Shown here one piece after another: positions 10,337 to 19,581 of a stretch of DNA of 64,000 nt. The position numbers and the translations under genes were made by a program. The stretch comes from Rhynchonema sp. JSB1_4 (lineage: Eukaryota > Nematoda > Chromadorea > Monhysterida > Xyalidae). The stretch covers positions 1-64,000 of the forward strand of contig JASAMV010007970.1 in assembly GCA_030248065.1 (NCBI GenBank). Direction: 5' to 3'. Each line of letters begins with the position of its first letter. The first letter of the stretch is position 1. The notes under the pieces were generated by a model, which made no database searches, was not told the origin of the DNA, and saw only the letters and a list, made by a program, of their open reading frames with translations.

Positions 10337-11723
10337 CTAAACAACGAAAAAAATGATTTGTCTCACTTCACATGCCAAGAACCAGTGGTGTCGTTAGGAA
10401 ATCGAAAATTTCCCATTACCATCCCAAATTTGGGCAAATCTCCCATACAATCCCGCAAGATATAAAATTCCCCATACCAACGGGGGTTGCTTTCAAAATG
10501 CAAAAATTATCCACACCTGACGGTTCTGAAAAAGTGACCAAAAATAGGTCTAAAAATGTTCAAAAAAAGCGTTGTTTGCAAGCAATTTTTTACCTTTTCA
10601 AGCGAAAACAAGTTTGGTGTTTCTCGAGATCAAAAAATCATTTCTTTGAGGTGCTTGTTCCCAAAGTGAAAAATTTTCCATACCACAGCCGCGACAAAGG
10701 TACATTAGAACACTAACCGCCGCGCCAGGCACACTAACTAACGCCTCAATTTTTTGCCTAAAATAGGCATTTTTAGGCCTAAAATGGGCATTTTTAGGCC
10801 TAAAATGGGTGATTTTTAGGTCGATGTTGTCAAAAGTCGCCAAAATACCCTTTTTAAGGAGAATTTTTTTCAAAAAGGGCAAAAAAATCGGTCAAATTTT
10901 CTACCTCAAAAAGTGACTTTTTCCTGAATTTGGGTCTTCCCCCCCTTCCCCCAGGGAGCAGGGAGGTACACTAACCGCCGCTCGGAAAAAAGAGGTAGGT
11001 ACGCTAACTGCCGCGCCGGACCAGGAACTACACTGCCTATACCAGGGGGTAACTCCCCTGCCCCCTCCCCAACGACACCACTGGCACGACCTGGGTGTTT
11101 CACCTTCCAAGCGTGTGTTTGAACAGGAAAGGAACTTGGAAATTGCCACGATCTTACCAATCACCACTCCACCATCTGGCTCTGGCTCAAAATCACCGTC
11201 GTCTTCAGTCTCATCAACGCCGCCGAACTCCTCCAACAGACACAGCGCTGCTTCAACCGCGGCCCGCCGGTCCTCCTCGCTGAAGCACGAACTGGACATC
11301 GCCATGGAATCACCAATGCTCTTCTTTGATGCACGGATCACATTCAGATCGCGACGTTTCGGCACTTTGCGCCAGAAAAACCGCACGAATAATGAATGCA
11401 ATTCGTGCACCAAAGGGAAGCATTGATGACTCCTGTCGACCTTCAGCTCGGTCTTCAGCCAGGACTCCCAGGCACGAGGGCCATTGGGAGCAATGCACGT
11501 ATCACGCACGTACTCCCGCAGGCCCTGCAATTGTGCCTCGCTGAACTGACGACCCAGCTTTGCTTGCAACCTGCCGCTGTAGTCGGTAAAGCAGCCCCTG
11601 TTAAGCAGATCTGCCATGTATTGTTGGAAAGGGTAGGCGGTTGCAAGCAAAACAGCGTCGTCCTCAGCGGACGGGTCCGGCTGGAAAACAAACCCGCCCA
11701 CCGCGGCAGGTGCCAGATGCAGC
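9984..11723 (-). CDS. unrecognised protein, 3' part of a - strand gene (two exons)
   Basis: Two - strand exons, 11723-11158 and 10336-9984, join in phase 1 and end at TAA (9986-9984). They encode about 305 aa. The N-terminal part has a helical block (QQYMADLLNRGCF ... FSEAQLQGLREYVRD ... WESWL) that faintly recalls BEN-type helical DNA-binding domains. It continues into an acidic linker (DETEDDGDFEPEPDGG). The C-terminal exon has VWNSTVWNYFW and a basic end. The intron holds A/T-rich and CTAACCGCCGC-type low-complexity DNA. Upstream exons were not found and would fall in the G-rich satellite region. The family is unknown. Confidence 0.55.
11158..11723 (-). CDS. exon of the unrecognised - strand gene (5' visible)
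   Basis: On the - strand, acceptor CATCTTCCAG to donor ATTG/GTAAGA. It has 188 open codons with coding-like composition and an acidic C-terminal end. It leaves phase 1. Confidence 0.55.
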
Positions 11724-11859
11724 CTGGAAGATGAAGCACCCAGATCTCCAAAACGACAGAAATTGATGTTCTTTTTTCGATTTTTCGCCTATTTGAGTGA
11801 AAAATACCGATTTTATACCATTTTGAGCCAAAAATCGCAACTTTCTGCACCAGCCGCCG

Positions 11860-12310
11860 GGCGGCGACCTACCTATTGTACCAGGAGCGTCAACCTACCT
11901 GTCTACTGTACCTAGGGGGGAACCCCCCGCACCAGTGTTGGAGGTACTCTGGAGGGGGGATACCTACTGTACCGCGCTCGGAGAGGGGGATACCTACTGT
12001 ACCAGAGCCGATGGCCTTGGGGGCGGGGGGTTATGTACCTCGGGGGGTTTGGGGGGGTTAGGTTTTGGGGTGAAAATTTTTAATGTGTTTATTATGTGTG
12101 GAATCGTGTGAAAACGGGGTAATTTGAGGTAAAACCACTGATTTCACACTAATTTTGGTCATTTTGGTCAAAAATTGGCACTTTTGAGGCAAAATCGGGG
12201 GGATACCTACTGTACCGGGGTGAAAATCGGGGGGGATACCTACTGTACCATGCCAAACATCGGGGGAGGGATACCTACTGTACCAGGCGAGGGGGGATAC
12301 GGCTACCCCC
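11860..12310. repeat. G-rich repeat with GATACCTACTGTACC units
   Basis: The 15-mer GATACCTACTGTACC occurs at 11959, 11989, 12202, 12235 and 12270, each preceded by a run of four or more G. Related CCTACCTGTCTACTGTACC forms lie at the left edge. Confidence 0.8.
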
Positions 12311-12358
12311 CAAACTCCCACCTCCAACACTGCCCCGCACCCCCGTGCTACACCATTG

Positions 12359-12660
12359 CCCATTCCCCAATACCAACCCAATACCGAATAGCGAATACCA
12401 ACTCAATACCAGAACCAATACCGGGAACCCAAGTGGTATTGGTTTGGTATTGGGTATTGGTATTGGGTAGGCATGGGGGCAATACCCAAATACCCAATAT
12501 CACCCAATACCCAATACCTGGCATTGGGTACCCAATACCCAATACCAGGTATTGGGTGCCGGTATTGGGTATTGGGTGTGGGACTAGTATTGGGTATTGG
12601 ATTGGGTCTTTTCCAGGTATTGGGTGCCACCCAATACCCCTGTTTTGCCCTATTTTTCTC
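12359..12660. repeat. CAATACC / GGTATTGGG satellite-like array with inversions
   Basis: Dozens of CCCAATACC units switch strand several times within 300 bp, so the array can fold on itself around 12500-12590. Isolated clusters recur at 12826-12860, 13262-13350 and 13762-13800. Confidence 0.85.
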
Positions 12661-12879
12661 TTCCTCCAGAGCCCTAAAATGGTGGAAAATTTTCAATTTT
12701 TTAGCCTTTGAAATCGCTTTTTTAGCTGCAATGCTCAGAAGAATGAGAAATTCAGTCATATTTTACTTAGTATTCGATCAAAAACCCAAAACAGGCCCAT
12801 TTTATTAAAAAAAGTTTGGAATTTTTGGGTATTGGGTCGGTATTGGGTATTTATTGGGTACCGTAAAAGCCTAAATAGA

Positions 12880-13760
12880 AGGGGGCTCTATTAACTCACT
12901 GACCCCATTTTTTGGGGCTCTATTACGGGGGGGCTCTATTCCGGGGGGCCTCTATTAATTCACTGACCCGAACCTGAAAAAATTGTTCCCAAAAATACCC
13001 CCAAAAACCCCTAAAAAGGGGTTTGAAAGGATGTTTTTTCGCTTGTAATCGCATTTATTCGTGTCTATTGGTCAATAAGAGGCGTATTATGTGCTCTGAA
13101 CGACCACTATTAAGCGTTAATACACTACTGTATCGGGGATGTTACTTAGGGGGCTCTATTCCGGGGGGCTCTATTAATTCACTGACCCCTTGTTGGGGGG
13201 CTGTATGACGGGGGGGCTCTATTCCGGGGGGGGGGCGGGGCGCTGTATTTAGGTTTTTACGGATTTGGGTATTGGGTCTCAACCTGAGTATTGGGTATTG
13301 GGTTGGGCCCCCGAGGTATTGGGTATTGGGGGTGGGCCCTGGTATTGGGTACCGTAAAACCTAAAATACAAGGGGGCTGTATTTTTTCACCGACCCCTTT
13401 TAGGCTGTATTTTGGGGGGGGGCTCTATTTTTGGGGGGCTGTATTTTTTCGCTGCCCAAAATCTCAAAAAATGTTCCAAAAAATACACCTAAAATGGAGT
13501 TCTGTAAGGGTGTTACTGGTCATTATTGAGTGTTTTTAGGTGCAGATCTTCCATAAAAGGCTTTACGTCATCATATACTCAACCACAAACGTTGTACATA
13601 AGGTGTCTTACACAAGAACTTGACTTTACGACCCCCAAGCGGGGAATTCCAAGTTGGGGGGGGGGGCTGTATTTTGGGGGCTCTATTTTTTCACTGACCC
13701 CTTTCAGGGGGGCTGTATTTTTGGGGGGCTCTATTTTTTTGGGGGGCTCTATTTTAGGGA
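12880..13760. repeat. GGGGGCTCTATT / GGGGGCTGTATT G-run repeats
   Basis: Repeated units of a 5-11 base G-run followed by CTCTATT or CTGTATT, often with TTCACTGACCCC. G-runs this dense on one strand could form G-quadruplexes. Confidence 0.8.
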
Positions 13761-14884
13761 ATACGGTATTGGGTATTGGCTTGGGTCAAAAAATCGGTAT
13801 TGCCCCCATCTATGGATCAGACCCATTTTGTGATTGGTCTTGCTCGCATTACCAGTACCAGCACAAATCGCTGAAGATTGTGAAAACACTAACACTTCAC
13901 TGCCACTGATGTCCATTTTGAACAACAATCAACGATCGACGGAAAATTGACGAAAACAAATTGGATTGCACTTTTTGAATCTGAAAGCAAGGAAGTGATG
14001 GTAATCAGCAAACATTCGATCAACAACCATCCACAATAATAAAAATAAAGCTAAAAAATCGCAAAATCGAACGGAATTCGGCCCACAAAAACTGGGGATT
14101 TTCGGCGAAGTTTCAATACCGTAACCCTTTCTTTTTCTTTGTAAATGACACGCGGCAAAATATTTTTTTCAAATTTCGGCGCACGAAACCTGCCGATCGC
14201 TGTATAAAACCTGCAGATCAGTTTGGCCGTTTCAGACGCCCAAAAAAATCGCTGTGCTTGTGTTCAAACGGAAAAGGCTCGAATTTTTACGAGCCAGATA
14301 GACTAGACTTCACGTCATGTGTTGAGGGTACAGTGGTCTTGTTTGTGATTTATCTTTCCTGTGCGGCTAGAGTTGGTCTACACTACATACATGAGAACCA
14401 CTAGCCACTGTGTGTTTTGAGGTTTGTATATTTCATTTGAAGCACTATAGCTGGATATAAAAGTAACCGACTGGGCTGCCATACCCGCGCCGTCATTCGT
14501 CTCATCTTGTTGTTGTTTGTTTCAGCAGCTTGTAAATCCGAGAAAACTCAAACCGCGCGTTTATTTGAGCCCCGCAAACCGAGACTTTGCCATTAATTGG
14601 AAGTCACTCTGTCTGACCTGAAGGCTTCAATACCTTCCAAACCGCACAGTGAAGGCCCAACTATACTTCGTTCTCTGACGCAACAAAGAACAAAAGAACA
14701 TCAAGAACTTGATGGAACAAGAACAAGCTAGAACTGAGTTGCGGCTTGTTCTTTGTTCTCAACTGTTGCCGCTTGTTGCGTTGTTTCACGAGGGAACTAT
14801 TGTTCTTCCATGTTCCGGGACGAAACAAACGCTATGAAAGAGAAAAATTCAAATTTTTATGAAGCCCCAGTTGCCCCCAGAGAT

Positions 14885-16705
14885 TTAAAGGTGCTGGTTA
14901 ACAACCCTTCGACCGCGCTTGATCTTGGGGGGTAGTATATATAAACAAAGTTTGGACATCGTGTTACTCGACCCTAATCTGGTTAGCCGATTGGTTGCTT
15001 CCTGATGTTTCACGGCCACGTTGAAGTTTGCCCCTCGTGAAAAAACCGAAAAAATTTGAAACGCTGCTGTGACACGAATAGGCTGTTTCAAAGTTTGACA
15101 CTAGAGTGACAGCAACCTCCAACAGTGTGCCGAAAACCGCAATGCACAATAGCTGTTGAAACGTCCACATTGTTGAATAAAAAAATAAAAGGTTTCAGAA
15201 ACCTGGCCATTTTTTGTTGGGATTTTCTACTCGTATAATTTTAAGCATCTGTGGTGAATGAAATACGTAAGTTGTCAATTACAAATAAAAATCCTCTAAT
15301 TATCAAGTTTTTTGTTTGTGCTCCCCAGTTTTCAAAACCCTACACAGCTCACACAATGTTAACCTTAACATGCGCAAGGCAGCCATTCCACAGCGCACAC
15401 ACACAACAAAGCTTGCCAGCTGAAACATTGCTGTGTTGTCGCTGTGCCGGCTGTGTGTTGTCGTTGTGTGTGCGCTGTGGAATGGCTGCCTTGCGCATGT
15501 TGTGGTAAACATTGTGTGAGCTGTGTAGGCAGGGTTGGAAAAAAAAATTTTTTTTTAAACAAGTTTTTTTTTAAAAAAAAATTTTTTAAAAAAAAAATTT
15601 TTTTTTAAAAAGTCTGAGATTCGGGGAAATTTTACCAAATTTGCCTAAAAAACGCGCAAAATCGCGAGAAAATGCAACTTTAATTGGCAAGTCACTTTTG
15701 TGACTTGGTTTGCATCACTTATCAAGGGTGTTTACGTCATTTCGGTGCGATCCAACAGTCTGTGCTTGATATGGACCGCTGATTGCTGCTCTGTGGTATC
15801 GGACACAACAGTTTGTGGCCGAATAAGCAAGATTCACTCATAAACCACACAGAATTGAGAATATAAGCTGCAGAAATACTTGTCGGGTAGCTGAATCAGT
15901 CGTATATGACCGACCTGATGGGGTATGACATCGAAGTACCATGTAGGCACATGCATACTGTGTCCCGTGTATTACGGGAAGGTATAATAACATCATTTGG
16001 GGTATCTTAGGTACCAAATACATGCTCCAAAGGTGATTTTGTGAAGAAAATTTTTCGACCCTTGAGAAAAAATGACAAAAAATAACCCCCAAAAAGGCCA
16101 TTTTTGGACGTTTTAGAACATTTTGTTCCCCCGAAAATTTAAAAAAAAAAAATTTTTTTTTTTTAAAAAAAAATTTTTTCAAAAACCTTTTTTTTTTAAA
16201 AAAAAATTTTTTTTTTTTTAAAAAAAAATTTTTTTTTGCCCAACCCTGTGTGTAGGGTTTTGAAAACTGGGGAGCACAAACAAAAAACTTGATAATTAGA
16301 GGATTTTTATTTGTAATTGACAACTTATTTCATTCACCACAGATGCTTAAAATTATACGAGTAGAAAATCCCAACAAAAAATGGCCAGGTTTCTGAAACC
16401 TTTTATTTTTTTATTCAACAATGTGGACGTTTCAACAGCTATTGTGCATTGCGGTTTTCGGCACACTGTTGGAGGTTGCTGTCACTGTAGTGTCAAACTT
16501 TGAAACAGCCTATTTGTGTCACAGCAGCGTTTCAAATTTTTTCGGTTTTTTCACGAGGGGCAAACTTCAACGTGGCCGTGAAACATCAGGAAGCAACCAA
16601 TCGGCTCACCAGATTAGGGTCGAGTAACACGATGTCCAAACTTTGTTTATATATACTACCCCCAAGATCAAGCGCGGTCGAAGGGTTGTTAACCAGCAGC
16701 TTTAA
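14885..16705. mobile_element. large foldback palindrome split by a nested MITE
   Basis: The left arm 14885-15407 is nearly identical to the reverse complement of 15464-15529 plus 16257-16705. Only scattered mismatches are seen, so the duplication is young or recently corrected. Removing the nested element and one copy of its duplication restores an uninterrupted palindrome of about 1.1 kb with arms of about 520 bp. Short frames of 68-76 aa are mirrored in both arms and are probably not coding. Confidence 0.85.
15530..16248. mobile_element. hAT-type MITE (719 bp), nested
   Basis: The ends are CAGGGTTGG and CCCAACCCTG with poly-A/poly-T blocks just inside. It is flanked by a perfect 8-bp duplication TGTGTAGG at 15522-15529 and 16249-16256. 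CAGGG ends with 8-bp duplications are the hAT superfamily signature. There is no transposase, so it must have been mobilised in trans. Confidence 0.9.
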
Positions 16706-17074
16706 GGAGCGCTGCTGCACGCTTATCTGAAAGGTGTGGCGACCAAAATTAACGTTAAAAAACAGCGAAAAAATAATAATGTGTGTGGAGCACCGTTCAC
16801 TGATAATCAGCACTTGGTTGGGAACAATGACGGCTCCTTTAGGTTAGGGACGGGGCATGAGACCTAGGGTGGCTGAAAAAGCAACGATTTATCGACTTTC
16901 ATTTGATCTTGCAAACTGAAACACTGCTTGATAAACAAAGAACGTATTTGTCCAAAAAGTTCGGCAACAATTGGTGTGAAATGCATCCACCATCTGATGG
17001 ACGCGACCGGGTTGTCAACTTGCTGTGTCAGGCAACATAATACGTTATCCGCCAGGCACACATCATATAGTGCA

Positions 17075-17113
17075 CACCACACACACACAAGCACACACAC
17101 ACACACACACACA
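17075..17113. repeat. short CA-rich microsatellite
   Basis: CACACACA runs interrupted by AAG and CAC. Confidence 0.85.
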
Positions 17114-18402
17114 ATGCGCATAACGCACAGCATAACGTTATCAGCACCTCATTAGCAGCACTCAATTGGTTCTTATAAAGGATTAGCGCGCTTGACAACC
17201 ACGGTCCAGTGTTGTGGTGGAAGTGTTTTGACTCGCCAGCCCCAGCACACTGGTCCGCCACTGGTTCGAGACCGCCCTGGGGTCAGTACTCATTTGTCAT
17301 TTTCTGAACTTTTTTTATTTTTTCTTTCTTTTTCCACTTCAATCACTCAAGTACCATCAACAAATGTCACAAACAGCACTGAATTGCGCTTGACGACAGA
17401 GAAAATGACCAAAGAACAATCACAAAGTTGAAAAATTTCAACTCTGTTATTTGTTCTCTTGAGAACAGGATTTGGGTGTTTCGTCGTGTTTCGCCACGAA
17501 CGCGTTTATACTTTTTTGGCTGTTTCACGTTGCGTGTTCTCCAGGCAAGTATAAAGGCACTACGAAACAGGTTGAAGCAAGAACACGAATTTCTTGTTCT
17601 TGTTGCGTCAGAGAACGAAGTATAGTTGGGCCTACATCCAACTAAAAAATTAGCAGTGGAAAGTCTGAGGAAAGCTAGCTGATGGCTTTGTTTTCTGTGC
17701 GGGATCATTATGGTGCAAGTACCCACACCACATTAAATACATATTTTAGCAGCTTTACAGCTTGTATTTTTGTAATTCCAAAATACCGCCCTTGAACGAA
17801 ATTTTGGCACTGTTTTCGTCTGGCATACGTAATACCTAACCTTTTATAAAAAAAGACGATGGTATCCCATCCGTACGAAAAGTCTCCAAGCTCTTTGGAT
17901 ACCATGACATGATCTCATGTTACGCTACATCTAATAACGTCAAAGTCACAAACAAAAATAACGCCGCGGGGCGAGCCATTTATTTATGTGCCAATTTCGG
18001 CCCCGGGTTCCACCACGGACGCACGCACATGACATAAAACGTCATCGCTTGCTTTCTGGACCAAAATGGATACTTTCTTTATTAGCCCCGTATATGTCAC
18101 GCAACGTGATATTACATAATGTCATAAAAGTGAAGAAGTTAATTTTGTCACGTGAATATTTTGTTTGAACCATATTCTCTGCGTTTGTCTATTGATGGAT
18201 TGTTCATCATTTTGAAGAATCACCATCGCCATGTTTTATTTCGCGTGACATTTCTTACATCAAGAGAAAATTCTGCTCGATTTCTTGGTGACACCAATAT
18301 ATCGCGGGTTCCATTTTTGCTCGGTCGTGACACTACTATGGGGGCAGCAAAGTTGTAACATCGCATAAGGCTTGGATCTGAACCACGGAGTAAACATATC
18401 GT

Positions 18403-18913
18403 CAGGGTTGGGCAAAAAACGTTTTTTTTTTCAAAAAATCGTTTTTTTTAAACGTTTTTTTTTTAAAAAAACTTTTTTTTAAAACGCCCAGATGACCAAA
18501 ATATGCCCCCAAAAAAATTGGAAAACGCTCATGTTGGGAAGAAAACGTGGTTAAATGAAGTAATTCTATGTGTTCTGAGGCAAAATAAACGGGCTTCAAC
18601 CGTTTTCTAGCGAGTTGCTAAGTTCCCATATCAGACCCGCATCATGGGACCAACTTTGGCCGGGGTCATCACTGAAAGTCAAACTCCGTATATCGACGTA
18701 TCTCGACAAAGTAAAATTTAGTCGAAAATTTTTTGAAAAAAATGGGACAAAAAATTGATTTTCCTTGATAATCAGGGTACTTTCCCTGAAAAATCAGGGA
18801 AAATCAAGGAAATTCAGGATTTAAAAAAAACGAAAAACGACCCAGGCGTTTTTTTTAAAAAAACGTCGTTTTTTTAAAGAAAAAACGTCGTCGTTTTTTT
18901 TTGCCCAACCCTG
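18403..18913. mobile_element. hAT-type MITE (511 bp)
   Basis: The ends are CAGGGTTGGGCAAAAAACG and CGTTTTTTTTTTGCCCAACC CTG, with a perfect 8-bp duplication CATATCGT at 18395-18402 and 18914-18921. It is the same family as the element at 15530 but has a different interior, with ACGTTTTT blocks at both ends. Confidence 0.93.
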
Positions 18914-19005
18914 CATATCGTAACCAAAACCAGTTCTCAAAGTTGAAGCGGCGTTCCAACTTGCGTTCGCGAAACTTTTCCTCGATATTGTATACATATT
19001 ATATA

Positions 19006-19250
19006 AAGCTGGAGTTATACTTGTCCATTTTGGGCTTGTAGACAATGAGGACAAATTTTTGTTCATGTCATATTTTGTGATAGAGTTGGATCACTAATTT
19101 CGACCAGCATAAAAGTTGTTCCCCAGCACCAAATGAACAACTTTTACGCTGGACGACATTTGTGCCGTAACTCTATCACAAAATATGATCATAACAAAAA
19201 GTTGTCCTCATTGTCTACAAGCCCAAAATGGACAAGTATAACTCCAGCTT
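19006..19250. mobile_element. palindromic MITE with TA flanks (245 bp)
   Basis: The arms begin AAGCTGGAGTTATACTTGTC and pair over about 80 bp. TA dinucleotides abut both ends (19004-19005 and 19251-19252), as expected for Tc1/mariner-type insertion. The centre contains GACCAGC / GCTGG words shared with the repeat at 57987-58166. It lies about 280 bp before the first visible NAV exon. Confidence 0.8.
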
Positions 19251-19528
19251 TAGTACTTCGATGATACTTTTATCCTTTTTACTATCGGCACAACATTATA
19301 TTCCCCAGTGTCGGTGAAGATCCGACTACGTACATATTATATGAAGCTCATTGCGTATCTTTTAACGCAAAACTGAACGAAAGTTCTGAATAAGCATACA
19401 GTCTCACATGGCTTTCGCAATAAAATGCTGACCTTTCTCCGAAAGATGTGAACTTTCACAAATTCTATGATTGCCATAATAGATTAATAAAATAATCCAG
19501 ATATACAATATTTTTTTATTATTTTCAG

Positions 19529-19581
19529 CTGGTCAGAGCGTTCCAAATGTGAAGCCCAAGGCAAAGACACAACAGCAGGCG
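19529..19581 (+). CDS. NAV: NAV exon 1 (visible): CH domain
   Basis: Acceptor ATTATTTTCAG, donor GTGAGT. It encodes GQSVPNVKPKAKTQQQA, the CH segment just before the IENI helix. It enters in phase 1, so at least one earlier exon exists. Confidence 0.85.

Larger units (their letters stand above)
14653..17633. mobile_element. about 3-kb inverted-repeat DNA element
   Basis: A 34-bp perfect inverted repeat beginning AGGCCCAACTATACTTCGTT is present at 14653-14686 and 17600-17633. Subterminal regions on both sides are full of TTGTTC / GAACAA words, as in foldback transposons. The interior holds the large palindrome at 14885-16705. No transposase frame and no clear target duplication were seen, so it is non-autonomous or old. 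Confidence 0.6.

Noticed and set aside
15838..16323. 161-aa - strand frame with long Lys/Phe runs
   Set aside because: It reads through the poly-A/poly-T blocks and the interior of the hAT MITE. Not a gene.
14885..16730. Mirrored 68-76 aa frames in the palindrome arms
   Set aside because: They are the same sequence read from each arm, with no domain and no conserved start context. Explained by the inverted repeat.
7300..19528. First half of the NAV CH domain
   Set aside because: I looked for exons encoding the conserved Trp-containing first CH helices on the + strand before 19529 and found none that could be supported.
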